From: Chloroflexi bacterium HGW-Chloroflexi-2
Lineage (GTDB): Bacteria > Chloroflexota > Anaerolineae > Anaerolineales > Anaerolineaceae
Direction of reading: 5' to 3'
Assembly (NCBI GenBank): GCA_002840735.1
Contig: PHBY01000006.1
Coordinates: 62,001 to 126,000 of the forward strand
DNA length: 64,000 nucleotides
Made by a program: the position numbers and the translations under genes. The notes under the pieces were generated by a model, which saw only the letters and a list, made by a program, of their open reading frames with translations, was not told the DNA's origin and searched no databases. This document shows positions 17,011-26,338 of this stretch, piece after piece. Positions within the stretch are counted from its first letter, which is position 1, and the number at the start of each line of letters is the position of its first letter.

Positions 17011-17177
17011 AATTATCAAAAAGATTGTGACATTTCCAACCACAATCCAAAATTATCTATACAATTAATTCATAAGAGAATTCTGTTTGATTATACAAAG
17101 ATTGTACAGAGTCTAAATTAGGGGATTTTACATGGTTATAATTTCTGTTAAACTACAATTATTTACCAGAAAGGCTA

Positions 17178-17681
17178 ATGATGGGTAATGTAAAAATTGT
17201 CACTGACAGCACATGTGATCTCCCTAATTCTCTTGTTGAAGGATTAGATATTCTGGTTATCCCCTGCTATGTCAATATGAATGGAAAGAGCTACCTGGAT
17301 GGGATTGAATTGAGCCGGGAAAATTTTTTTAAGGCATTACCTACCGCCAATCCATTACCAACCACATCAGCCCCAGGTATGGATGCTTTCATAAAAGCTT
17401 ATCAAAAATTGGCAGACGAAGGGGCAGACGGAATAATATCTATCCACATTTCTGAAACCTTAAGTAATATCAACAATGTGGCAAAAATTGCCGCCGAAGC
17501 TTTTGATGCCGTTCCAGTTCGAGTCATCGACTCCGGTCAACTCAGTATGGGATTAGGTGTACTGGCTTTGGTAGGGGCGAAACTGGCTAAAGAAGGTGCC
17601 AGTCTGGATGAGGTGGAAGCAGAGATACTCAGGAAAAAACCACTTACCAATGCCTTCATTCCCTGGTTTCCGAAAAAATAA
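17178..17681 (+). CDS. DegV family protein, truncated to the N-terminal domain
   Basis: DegV proteins bind fatty acids between two domains (about 280 residues) and act as FakB subunits of fatty acid kinase. Here only 167 residues remain. The N-terminal domain is good: KIVTDSTCDLP, IPCYVNMNGKSYLDG, TSAPGMDAF and ISIHISETLSN. The sequence then ends in RKKPLTNAFIPWFPKK instead of the expected lipid-contacting second domain, and neither of the other two frames continues the family. It looks like a 3' deletion rather than a frameshift. The next gene starts 20 bp later on the same strand. Function is doubtful. Confidence 0.75.
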   Translation: MMGNVKIVTDSTCDLPNSLVEGLDILVIPCYVNMNGKSYLDGIELSRENFFKALPTANPLPTTSAPGMDAFIKAYQKLADEGADGIISIHISETLSNINNVAKIAAEAFDAVPVRVIDSGQLSMGLGVLALVGAKLAKEGASLDEVEAEILRKKPLTNAFIPWFPKK

Positions 17682-17701
17682 ATTTTCAACAAAAGAGGTA
17701 T

Positions 17702-18478
17702 ATGATGAAAATAATTCGCATTCTTAATCTTGTTTCTTTACTGGCAACGATCATTGTCAATGCACTGGCAAATATTCTGCCGATCAATAATCTCCAAACC
17801 GGAGCAGTGAGTGATTCGTTCGGCGCATTGTTCACACCCGCTGGATATGTCTTTGCCATTTGGGGTGTTATTTATTTGACCTTGGCGGTTTTTGCAGTCT
17901 ATCAGGTTTTACCCTCTCAAAAAGACAATGCCCGACTTGACCGTGTAGGTATCTGGTTCATTCTGGCAAATCTGTTTAATGGCAGCTGGATTTTCGCCTG
18001 GCATTATTTATTATTCCCATTGTCGATGCTGCTCATGCTCGGCTTATTGGTCTCATTGGTAGTTATTTACCTGCGATTGGGTATTGGAACAGGCAAAACC
18101 TCTCTTAATGAACGCTGGTTGGTTGATATGCCTTTCAGTATTTATCTCGGTTGGATTTCCGTCGCCACAATCGCAAATGCTTCTGTCATCTTGCTGAACT
18201 TAAATTGGGATGGTTTTGGTCTCAGTGAAACAATCTGGACGGTTATTATGCTTGTTGTTGGTGTCATCTTAGGTCTATTAATGACCCTTAAACGCTCTGA
18301 AGTTTTTTACACTTTGGTTCTCATCTGGGCATTCATCGGTATAACTCAAAATGGAAGTGGTGATAATGTTGTCTCCACCACTGCCTGGGCAGGTTCCGCC
18401 ATTCTGGCAATATTCCTGGTAATCGCTCGTGGTGTTCTGCGAAGAAAACAGCTAATCGCCCGGTATAAACGATCCTGA
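17702..18478 (+). CDS. Tryptophan-rich sensory (TspO-related) membrane protein
   Basis: 258 residues with about seven hydrophobic helices (for example LNLVSLLATIIVNALANIL, YVFAIWGVIYLTLAVFAVY, LWAFIGITQNG-type C-terminal helix). The GYVFAIWGVIYL helix with conserved Trp and the length match the long, Trp-rich relatives of TspO/MBR rather than the 160-residue TspO itself. Two adjacent ATG codons exist; the second (17705) has better spacing to GAGG. Ligand and role unknown; porphyrin or oxidative-stress sensing is known for TspO only. Confidence 0.7.
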   Translation: MMKIIRILNLVSLLATIIVNALANILPINNLQTGAVSDSFGALFTPAGYVFAIWGVIYLTLAVFAVYQVLPSQKDNARLDRVGIWFILANLFNGSWIFAWHYLLFPLSMLLMLGLLVSLVVIYLRLGIGTGKTSLNERWLVDMPFSIYLGWISVATIANASVILLNLNWDGFGLSETIWTVIMLVVGVILGLLMTLKRSEVFYTLVLIWAFIGITQNGSGDNVVSTTAWAGSAILAIFLVIARGVLRRKQLIARYKRS

Positions 18479-18501
18479 GATTTGTTTAATCCAACCAATA
18501 T

Positions 18502-18538
18502 AAAACACCTATTTTCTCAGGAAAAATAGGTGTTTTTT
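18502..18538 (+). terminator. Rho-independent terminator
   Basis: A 14-bp perfect stem (aaaacacctatttt 18502-18515 and its complement 18523-18536) with a T-run ends the Trp-rich membrane protein gene. Confidence 0.9.
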
Positions 18539-18620
18539 AATAAATCTCTAATGGAATTATTACAAAAATAGTAGTACATTAATTGAGTAAATATCCTGAT
18601 TTCAAAACATGGGAGGCACA

Positions 18621-19541
18621 ATGATTGAAATTCGTGATTTATCCAAATCGTACGGTGAAATTCAGGCACTTCAATCTACAAACATTGATATCCAAAAAGG
18701 CGAGATTGTAGGCTTACTCGGACCGAATGGAGCGGGCAAAACGACGCTTATGAAAATGATCACCGGTGTTTTGGAACCAGATCATGGAACTGTTTCCATT
18801 AATGGTTTGGATATCGTAAAGGATCGTGCAACGGTTCAGGCAAAAATTGGTTATCTACCTGAAAATGCACCGTTATACCCAGACTTAACCGTCCAGGATT
18901 ATTTACGGATGATGGCAGACTTGCGTCTGATTGACCCTGAACTACAAATTCCAGCCATCATCGATGCAGTTCATGCTGTCAATCTGGACGATGTTATTAC
19001 CCGACCTATCGGACAACTCAGTAAAGGGATGCGTCAAAGGGTCGGACTGGCTCAGGCAATTTTACATAAACCAGAAATTCTCATCCTCGATGAACCGACT
19101 GTAGGATTGGATCCAACACAGATCATTGAAATTAGACAATTAATTAAAAATCTTGCTCAACAAAGCACAGTACTATTCTCCACACATATCCTGTCAGAAG
19201 TGGAAGCGCTCTGTGATCGGGTTATTATGATTATGAATGGCAGGATCAAGGCTGATTCACGCTTATCTGATCTTTCGAACACTGATAACGCTATCCTGGT
19301 ACTGGATGAAGATCGTCCTGATACGGAAAAACTATTAAAGCAGTTAAATGGAGTGGTCGGGGTAACTCGTGAAACGGGCCAAAACAAATATCCACTTTAC
19401 TACATCCAGGGTCAACCAGATTCGGACATCACACCAAAAATATTCCAGCTATCAGTGGAAAATAATTGGCCATTACGTGAACTGCGTAAGGATGTTCACA
19501 CCCTTGAATCAATTTTCAATGAACTCGCCATCGCAGAGTGA
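18621..19541 (+). CDS. ABC transporter ATP-binding protein, GldA-like
   Basis: ATG 18621 is chosen because GGGAGG (18611-18616) lies 4 nt before it; the ATG at 18609 overlaps that site. About 306 residues. Walker A GPNGAGKTT (34-42), signature LSKGMRQRVGL, Walker B ILILDEPTVGLDP and H-loop STHIL are all present, followed by a ~90-residue C-terminal domain seen in ABC-2 type exporters of the NatA/GldA group. It should drive the permease encoded next. In gliding Bacteroidetes GldA-GldFG supports motility; in other phyla the exporter's cargo is unknown. Confidence 0.88.
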   Translation: MIEIRDLSKSYGEIQALQSTNIDIQKGEIVGLLGPNGAGKTTLMKMITGVLEPDHGTVSINGLDIVKDRATVQAKIGYLPENAPLYPDLTVQDYLRMMADLRLIDPELQIPAIIDAVHAVNLDDVITRPIGQLSKGMRQRVGLAQAILHKPEILILDEPTVGLDPTQIIEIRQLIKNLAQQSTVLFSTHILSEVEALCDRVIMIMNGRIKADSRLSDLSNTDNAILVLDEDRPDTEKLLKQLNGVVGVTRETGQNKYPLYYIQGQPDSDITPKIFQLSVENNWPLRELRKDVHTLESIFNELAIAE

Positions 19542-19549
19542 GGTGCACG

Positions 19550-22432
19550 ATGAAACAAATTCTGGCAATCACACGCAAAGAACTGAATGGTTACTTTAAT
19601 TCCTTATTGGCTGTAATATTCTTAGGAACATATTTAGCTGCCATTGCGATCATATTCTTCACAGTTGAAGGTTTTTTTGCAAGGGGAATCGCGGATATTC
19701 GTCCTTTATTTTCCTGGATCCCAGTTCTGATGATTTTCTTAATTGCGGCTCTGACCATGCGTCAATGGAGTGAAGAACAGCGGTCAGGCACGCTGGAAAT
19801 CTTGCTTTCATTACCAACCAGCCATGTGCAACTTGTACTGGGTAAATTCCTGGCTGTTATGAGTATGATTGGAATTGCATTATTATTAACCTTGCCATTC
19901 CCGATTATGGTATCGCTTTTGGGAAATTTAGATTGGGGTCCGGTCATAGGGGGGTATCTGGCATCCATCTTAATTGCAGCTGCCTACGCATCTATCGGTT
20001 TGTTCATTTCTTCAAGAACTGATAACCAAATTGTGTCTCTAATCTTGACCGTCATTACGGGAGGAGCTTTTTATCTGATTGGAAGTTCGTTTTTTACAAG
20101 TTTTTTCCCAACCTCGTTGGTTGAGATTTTTCGAGCCATAGGCACGGGTAGCCGCTTTGAGAGTATTCAAAGGGGTGTTATTGATATTCGTGATCTGGTA
20201 TATTACGGTTCCCTCAGTACATTTTTTATTGTGTTAAACGTTCTCTCCATTGATCGTTTACGTTGGTCACAACAAGCCACAGCATACCGTTTTACTACAT
20301 TGCGGACCACCGCATTAATTTGCCTGAATTTAATTGCAATTAATGTCTGGATCTATCCATTGTATGGTTTGCGTTTGGATTTGACATCTCAAAAAGAATT
20401 CACCATTTCTCAAACAACCAGAGACTTGACTTCCACATTACCCGAACAACTCCTCATTCGTGCTTACCTGAGTGAAAAGACCCACCCCTTACTTTCTCCA
20501 CTCATTCCCCAATTAAGCGACATGCTCAAAGAATATGAAATCGCTTCCCGCGGAATGATTACTGCTGAGGTCGTAGACCCAATTGATAACCCGGAAATTG
20601 AAACGGAAGCAAATCAGGCTTATGGAATTCAACCAACACCATTCCAAATAGCTGGAAGAAATGAATCCTCCATTGTGAATGCATATTTTGACATTCTGGT
20701 ACGCTATGGTGATCAAGCCATCGTGATTGGATTAGAAGATTTAATAGAAGTGCAACAAACAGCAACCGGAGTGAATGTCAGCCTGAAAAATCTTGAGTAT
20801 AATCTGACTTCTGCGGTAAAAAAGACAGTTTATGGTTTTCAGAGCATCGATTCAATCCTGGCTGAAATTGAGGACCCCGTAAAGTTAACCTTACTCTTAT
20901 CTCAAAATCTGTTACCTGAAAATGAAAATGAAATTGTTGTCCTGATCAACCAGATCGCCTTACAAATTCAGGATGGGTCGAAGGGCAAATTTATTTTCGA
21001 AATAGTAGACCCGGACGTTGAGGGGGCTTCGATATCCCGACAACAATTGATTGAAGAAGTGGGAATTGAACCTTATCCGGTCGCCTTGTTCTCCCAGGAT
21101 TCCTATTTCTTCCACCTCTTACTCCAAAATGGTGACCAAGCCCAGATCATTTATCCGCCCACAGAAGCAAATGAGGCCGATATTCGCCTGGCAATTGAAT
21201 CAGCTTTGAAAAGAACTTCGAGTGGTTTCCTGAAAGTGATCGGCATCTGGACACCACCCACCACTACCCAGGATATTTATGGCCAGACCCAACAAGCGAT
21301 ATCCAGTTATCGATTTGCTCTGGAACAGTTAAACAGCGATTACGAACTCCAATACGTTGATCTCAGTACTGGAAGAATTCCAGATAATTTCGATGCCGTC
21401 GTTATCATAGCACCACAAAATTTAGGCGAAATAGAGAAATATGCCATTGATCAATTCCTCATGCGTGGTGGTGCTGTCATACTGGCAATCAGCCCCTACA
21501 AATTGGATGCTGATTATTTCAGTGGTTTTCTGACTTTAACCCCTATTGAAACTGGTTTGCTTGAAATGCTCAATTCCTATGGTATCTTTGTTCAGAATCA
21601 ATTGGTAATGGACACTCAAAATGCCGCTTTCCCTGTGGCAGTCAATCGAAATGTAGGCCAGGTACAGGTACAGGAAATACAGGCTGTTGACTATCCATAT
21701 TTTGTAGATGTCCGACCAGATATGATGGCTGCTGAAAACCTGATCGTCTCCGGATTACCCGCCATCAGTATGAACTGGCCTTCTCCAGTTCAAGTACAAA
21801 AAGATGTTGCTGACCAACGCGAGACAACCGTCTTGCTCAGTTCCAGTAATAATGCCTGGACATCTACCAGTACAAATATCCAACCTGATTTTGAGCTATA
21901 TCCAGAGCTTGGATTTGAAGTTGGTGAAACGCGTTCATCTTATCCATTGGCAATATCCACGCAGGGATCATTTGAATCTTTCTTCAAAGATAAACCTGTT
22001 CCTGTAGTTACCAATCCCGATGGAACAGAAAATACCAATCCTGGATTCACTACCATCAATCAATCTTCAACCAATAGCCGGCTGGTTGTGTTTGGTAGTG
22101 CAGGCTTCATTGATGATTTTCCCCTGCAATTATCCTCCAGATTGTCGCAGGATTATGTCGTTAATAATTTACGTCTATTACAGAATGCGGTTGACTGGTC
22201 TGTTGAAGATACAGATTTGTTAGCTATTCGTTCACGTGGATCCGCTACCCGGGTATTAATCCCTCTGGACATTAAACAACAGACATTCTGGGAAATCAGT
22301 ATTTATGTCATTGAGGCAATCTTGTTATTCGGATTATATACATTCTGGCAAATCCGAAAACGTAAGAATAAGTCTTTAAGCATATTGACGATGCAATCAA
22401 AAACATCCAGAGAAGGAGCGTCCAATGAATAA
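19550..22432 (+). CDS. ABC-2 permease fused to a GldG-type extracytoplasmic domain
   Basis: 960 residues from ATG 19550 (gagg 6 nt upstream, 8 bp after the ATPase stop). Residues 1-240 form the six-helix ABC-2 permease (KELNGYFNSLLAVIFLGTYLA, MRQWSEEQRSGTLEILLSLP). A further helix (about 265-285) starts the GldG-like part, a large outer domain with LTSQKEFTISQTT and repeated IEEVGIEPYPV- and GGAVILAISPY-type segments, ending in a last helix (ISIYVIEAILLFGLYTFW) and a basic tail. GldF and GldG are separate proteins in Bacteroidetes, so this is a fusion. It works with the ATPase before it and the DUF4340 protein after it. Confidence 0.85.
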   Translation: MKQILAITRKELNGYFNSLLAVIFLGTYLAAIAIIFFTVEGFFARGIADIRPLFSWIPVLMIFLIAALTMRQWSEEQRSGTLEILLSLPTSHVQLVLGKFLAVMSMIGIALLLTLPFPIMVSLLGNLDWGPVIGGYLASILIAAAYASIGLFISSRTDNQIVSLILTVITGGAFYLIGSSFFTSFFPTSLVEIFRAIGTGSRFESIQRGVIDIRDLVYYGSLSTFFIVLNVLSIDRLRWSQQATAYRFTTLRTTALICLNLIAINVWIYPLYGLRLDLTSQKEFTISQTTRDLTSTLPEQLLIRAYLSEKTHPLLSPLIPQLSDMLKEYEIASRGMITAEVVDPIDNPEIETEANQAYGIQPTPFQIAGRNESSIVNAYFDILVRYGDQAIVIGLEDLIEVQQTATGVNVSLKNLEYNLTSAVKKTVYGFQSIDSILAEIEDPVKLTLLLSQNLLPENENEIVVLINQIALQIQDGSKGKFIFEIVDPDVEGASISRQQLIEEVGIEPYPVALFSQDSYFFHLLLQNGDQAQIIYPPTEANEADIRLAIESALKRTSSGFLKVIGIWTPPTTTQDIYGQTQQAISSYRFALEQLNSDYELQYVDLSTGRIPDNFDAVVIIAPQNLGEIEKYAIDQFLMRGGAVILAISPYKLDADYFSGFLTLTPIETGLLEMLNSYGIFVQNQLVMDTQNAAFPVAVNRNVGQVQVQEIQAVDYPYFVDVRPDMMAAENLIVSGLPAISMNWPSPVQVQKDVADQRETTVLLSSSNNAWTSTSTNIQPDFELYPELGFEVGETRSSYPLAISTQGSFESFFKDKPVPVVTNPDGTENTNPGFTTINQSSTNSRLVVFGSAGFIDDFPLQLSSRLSQDYVVNNLRLLQNAVDWSVEDTDLLAIRSRGSATRVLIPLDIKQQTFWEISIYVIEAILLFGLYTFWQIRKRKNKSLSILTMQSKTSREGASNE

Positions 22433-23390
22433 ATTACAAAAATATCTTATAGCAATTCTTGGATTGCAATTCATTCTGATTTTGGTTGTCTTTCTTCTTC
22501 AACGACCAGTTGCAGCAAGTAATAATTTGATCTTTCCAGATTTAAAAGTGGAATCAGTAACAGCCATCAATATCAGCGACTCAGTAGGCAACCTCGTCTC
22601 TTTTGAAAAACAAGGAGCGCAATGGGTATTACCTTTACGGGATGACTTTCCTGTGAACGCGGAAACGATTCAACAATTGTTGGAAAAACTCGCCACCATC
22701 CGGGATAACCGACTCGTAACCAGATCTGAAGCCAGCCATGATCGCTTGAGTATTTCAAATGAAAATTTTGAAAGAAAAGTTGAGATAACCATCAATGGAA
22801 ACAAAGAGATCATCTATTTCGGTTCTTCGCCGGCGACCAGTAATATTCATTTCAGATTGAATACAAAGCCAGAAGTATATCTGACCAATGCTCTTACATC
22901 TGCTCAGATATCAACATCCATCTCCAGTTGGGTTAATACCGTGATTTATCAAATCAGCGGTAGCGGAGTGAATAAAATTGAAATCTCTAATAATTCAGGT
23001 GATTTCATATTCACACCTGACGCCGAATCAGTATGGTCCGGTCAACCATTGGAAGAAGGCTACCAATTTGATCAAAGTAAATGGAGTAGTTTGTTAAGTG
23101 GTTTTACGACCCTGCGGTTTGTTGAACCGGTTTCAAAATCGGAAAAGGCTGAATATGGATTTGATACGCCCCAGGCTGTCATGGAGATTGAATATTCGAC
23201 AGAAACTGATGAAACAAAGTCTGGCAAATTAGTCATCGGTAACCAGGATGAGAATGGAAATTATTACGTAAAATGGACTGAATCTGAGTACATTTCTGTG
23301 ATTTCAAGCTACAACGCAGAAAGATTTGTAAATCTCACGGTGGATGATTTTTCCAGTCCAATTGCTACTGAAGAATCAGATAACGGGTAA
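22425..23390 (+). CDS. DUF4340 domain protein of the GldA/G-type operon
   Basis: 321 residues, overlapping the permease gene by 8 bp. One N-terminal signal-anchor helix (YLIAILGLQFILILVVFLL) is followed by an outward beta-rich region with repeated strand-turn units (SFEKQGAQWVLP, FPVNAETIQQLLEKLATIRDNRLV, FGFDTPQAVMEI-like), typical of DUF4340. The family is regularly the third gene of GldA/GldG operons; its function is unknown, perhaps coupling the exporter to the cell surface. Confidence 0.82.
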   Translation: MNKLQKYLIAILGLQFILILVVFLLQRPVAASNNLIFPDLKVESVTAINISDSVGNLVSFEKQGAQWVLPLRDDFPVNAETIQQLLEKLATIRDNRLVTRSEASHDRLSISNENFERKVEITINGNKEIIYFGSSPATSNIHFRLNTKPEVYLTNALTSAQISTSISSWVNTVIYQISGSGVNKIEISNNSGDFIFTPDAESVWSGQPLEEGYQFDQSKWSSLLSGFTTLRFVEPVSKSEKAEYGFDTPQAVMEIEYSTETDETKSGKLVIGNQDENGNYYVKWTESEYISVISSYNAERFVNLTVDDFSSPIATEESDNG

Positions 23391-23397
23391 ATCCTGG

Positions 23398-24360
23398 TCA
23401 ATATTCCTGGGTGGGAATGGAAACTGATTGCAAAAGCATACCCATTCTCACCCGAATGGTTGCAACAAGTTGGTTTTTATTTTGTTCTTCTGCTAACAAA
23501 GCCGCTTTTTCAAAAGCATCATAGGCTTGAGAGTTCTCCCCTCGCATTTCATAAACCAAGCCTCGATAAAGATATGCCTCAGCCGATTTTGCATTAATAG
23601 CTAATAAATTGTCTGTATCCTCTAAGACATCATCATACAATCCAAATTGCATAAAAACACTGGCTCTTTCATAATAAAAGTACTCTGGATTCTCCACAAA
23701 TTGTTGTGCAGTTTCATATGAAGATTGTTCTACCGCTTCATTGCCTAAAACTTTTGCAAGAACTCCTTTCTTTATCCACAGTGGATAATAATCAGGGGCA
23801 ATCGCTAACGCGCCTTCCATTTCTGACATGGCACTTATATAATCCCCAGAATAAATAAAATCATCTATTCTGGTTTCATAGTCAATTCTTGCTCTCACTT
23901 CAGGTGGCGGAGCAAGATATCGATCATAAATAAGAACCAGAAGAGCAAAAACGACGAGCAGTACCAGACCAATCATGCCGCTTCTTTGTAAATCTCTTTT
24001 CTTTTTTTCTTCTAAATAATGATCGAGATACCACCACCAATGATCAGGGTTTTTTCCTTTAATTTTTCTTTTTTCTTTAAGTTCATCTTTCCCCCCGATT
24101 GTTTTGAGCAATACCTTCGCCGATGAATAAATGCGTTTTGTTACATAACTTAATTGAGTTTCAGTTTTTTCTTTCTCATCATTGTGTAAAAATTTCTTTT
24201 GCTCCTGGATTTCGTCCATGATATCAAAAATTCTTTCAGCGATTGGACTTTGACTACCATCCAATTTACCAAGGATTGTTTCAATTTCATCAAGATTTGA
24301 ACTGATTGACTTGTGTTGAACATTTTTATGAAAGTATTTTTCTTTTCCAGTAGGTGACAT
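23398..24360 (-). CDS. Membrane-anchored TPR protein
   Basis: 320 residues. The first ~125 residues are charged and helical (cytoplasmic), then one membrane helix (MIGLVLLVVFALLVLIY, about 130-147), then four to five TPR-like helix pairs, such as SAEAYLYRGLVYEMRGENSQAYDAFEKAALL. Such proteins are scaffolds for protein complexes. It converges on the ABC operon with 7 bp between stops and has AAGGA before its ATG. Partner unknown. Confidence 0.7.
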   Translation of the reverse strand: MSPTGKEKYFHKNVQHKSISSNLDEIETILGKLDGSQSPIAERIFDIMDEIQEQKKFLHNDEKEKTETQLSYVTKRIYSSAKVLLKTIGGKDELKEKRKIKGKNPDHWWWYLDHYLEEKKKRDLQRSGMIGLVLLVVFALLVLIYDRYLAPPPEVRARIDYETRIDDFIYSGDYISAMSEMEGALAIAPDYYPLWIKKGVLAKVLGNEAVEQSSYETAQQFVENPEYFYYERASVFMQFGLYDDVLEDTDNLLAINAKSAEAYLYRGLVYEMRGENSQAYDAFEKAALLAEEQNKNQLVATIRVRMGMLLQSVSIPTQEY

Positions 24361-24543
24361 TTTCTATTCCTTAATCTTCCCAATTGTATTACAGACTTGA
24401 AGAAGTGATAATTGTTTTTCAGATTAACACCACAATTTATTAATTATCAGGAATTGTTCAATTAAATTTAGACAGAAACTTGACTAACTCTTTACGAATT
24501 GTCATAATTTTTTAAGCACAATGCTCATCAGAAAGGATTTAAT

Positions 24544-24981
24544 ATGGCTACTGTAAACGATATGCTCAAAAATAAAGGTAATAAATTATGGGTCACACAT
24601 CCTGATGCTACAATCCGAGAAGCGTTGGAAATGATGACAGCATATAATGTAGGCGGGCTACCAGTGGTCAAAAACGACAAAGTGGTTGGTTTCTTTTCTG
24701 AACGTGATTTCGCCCGGCATGCCATCAATGATGATTGTTTTGATATGAGTAAAACAGTTGAAGCATTAATGGTTCATCCGGTTTACTTTGTCGACCCTGA
24801 ACAAAAAGTTGAAGAGTGCATGGCTGTCATGACCACTAAGAAGTTGCGACATCTACCCGTAATGGAAAATGGTAAAATGATTGGGATTGTTTCCATTGGA
24901 GATGTGGTCAAACATCTCCTGGAAGAAAAACAGGAAACAATCGATTTGCTAGAACATTTTCTCTGGGTTAATATGATTTAA
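24544..24981 (+). CDS. Two-CBS-domain protein
   Basis: 145 residues consisting of a Bateman module: CBS1 (VTHPDATIREALEMMTAYNVGGLPVV, with GFFSERDFAR) and CBS2 (VHPVYFVDPEQKVEECMAVMTTKKLRHLPVM, with GIVSIGDVVKHLL). Stand-alone modules of this type bind adenosyl nucleotides and regulate other proteins. AAAGGA is 6 nt before the ATG; a terminator follows directly, so the gene is monocistronic. Confidence 0.88.
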   Translation: MATVNDMLKNKGNKLWVTHPDATIREALEMMTAYNVGGLPVVKNDKVVGFFSERDFARHAINDDCFDMSKTVEALMVHPVYFVDPEQKVEECMAVMTTKKLRHLPVMENGKMIGIVSIGDVVKHLLEEKQETIDLLEHFLWVNMI

Positions 24982-25008
24982 TCCCCTCGTTTGCTAAAGT
25001 TCTAAAGC

Positions 25009-25035
25009 GCAGGTGATTATGCCTGCGTTTTTTTA
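25009..25035 (+). terminator. Rho-independent terminator
   Basis: cgcagg / cctgcg stem with a 7-nt loop and a run of T after the CBS gene. Confidence 0.8.
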
Positions 25036-25054
25036 TATATTTTCGTGAGGTAAT

Positions 25055-26272
25055 ATGAATATAAAAAAAGAGCATTCCATCATCATCCCTTTGATTTTGG
25101 TCATTGTTTTTACCGTTTTAGTTTATATCATGATCTCACCAGGTATCAAACTGCATTCACAGGATTCAACCGTAACATACAATACTGGCTATGAATCGAA
25201 CACCGTGAGCGCCAAAGTGATTAATCTAATAGAAGAGGGGCAAACCGATCTTGGAGGAACACTTCAGAATTATCAGGTATTTGATGTGGAATTGGTAGAA
25301 GGAGATTTTAAAGGCTCCGTTTTGACTGTCGATTATGGTCTACGGCAGATTTTGGGTAGTGATGAAAAAATTAAAGAAGGTGACTACATCCTTGTCACAG
25401 TGGGACAACGTCCGGATACCGGCGAGCTAAGGGCATTTTTTACGGATTTTGTCAGATCCAGACCTATCCTGTACTTATTTTTATTATTCGTTTTATTCAG
25501 TGTTCTTATCAGTGGTTGGAAGGGAGTCCGTAGTTTGTTTGGGATTGCTTTCAGCTTGCTCATCATTGTTCTGTATATTTTGCCACAAATATTGAGTGGA
25601 AAGGATCCAGTCTGGGTCAGCATTTCAGGAGCTTTCGTTTTTCTGGCTGTATCTCAGTTTCTGGTGTATGGCTGGAATCTCAAAACCCATTCAGCAGTTA
25701 TTGGAATCTTCATTTCTCTGGTGTTGACTGGTCTGTTATCCAGCTTTTTTGTTGATTTTACCCGGTTGACTGGTTATGGAGATGAGAACGCGCTCTTTCT
25801 CTCACAAATGTCGACACAAACAATCAACATAAAAGGCTTGTTATTAGCCGGAATGTTAATCGGTGCTCTGGGTGTGCTGGATGATCTGGTCATAAGCCAG
25901 GCATCAGCTGTCTTCGAATTATTTGCAGCCAATTCATCCCTGAATTTTGGATTTCTGTTCAAACGTGCCATGAATATTGGCAAGGATCACGCAGCAGCAA
26001 CCGTGAACACGCTGGTGCTTGCATATGCTGGTGCTTCATTACCAATGTTATTGTTATTTTCAATCAGTAATCAGGATCCAGCCATGTTAATCAATATCAG
26101 TTTTATCGCAGAAGAAATTGTGAGAACATTGGTTGGATCGATTGGATTATTCATATCTATTCCGATTACGACTGCAATCGCTGCATTATTGGCCACCCGT
26201 CACCAAAAATATCCATGGATCCAGAAATATTTCGGCCCTGATAATCAATGGGAACAGTCACATCACCATTAA
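25055..26272 (+). CDS. YibE/F family membrane protein
   Basis: 405 residues. An N-terminal anchor helix is followed by an outward domain (about 35-125, AKVINLIEEGQTDLGG, GDYILVTVGQRPDTGEL) and then seven to eight membrane helices (RPILYLFLLFVLFSVLISGWKG onwards) with the family's polar helices GMLIGALGVLDDLVISQASAV and YAGASLPMLLLFS. YibE/F proteins are widespread in Gram-positive bacteria and Chloroflexota; their transport or regulatory role is not known. gtgagg precedes the ATG. Confidence 0.85.
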   Translation: MNIKKEHSIIIPLILVIVFTVLVYIMISPGIKLHSQDSTVTYNTGYESNTVSAKVINLIEEGQTDLGGTLQNYQVFDVELVEGDFKGSVLTVDYGLRQILGSDEKIKEGDYILVTVGQRPDTGELRAFFTDFVRSRPILYLFLLFVLFSVLISGWKGVRSLFGIAFSLLIIVLYILPQILSGKDPVWVSISGAFVFLAVSQFLVYGWNLKTHSAVIGIFISLVLTGLLSSFFVDFTRLTGYGDENALFLSQMSTQTINIKGLLLAGMLIGALGVLDDLVISQASAVFELFAANSSLNFGFLFKRAMNIGKDHAAATVNTLVLAYAGASLPMLLLFSISNQDPAMLINISFIAEEIVRTLVGSIGLFISIPITTAIAALLATRHQKYPWIQKYFGPDNQWEQSHHH

Positions 26273-26338
26273 GTAGATGTATAATTTTTTGTAATCCAAA
26301 AAAATTGAAAATTCACACATAAATGAAAAGAGGAACAC

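Noticed and set aside
17600-17700. Frameshift as the cause of the short DegV
   Set aside because: Neither alternative frame downstream reads like the DegV C-terminal domain, and the next gene starts 20 bp later; deletion fits better.
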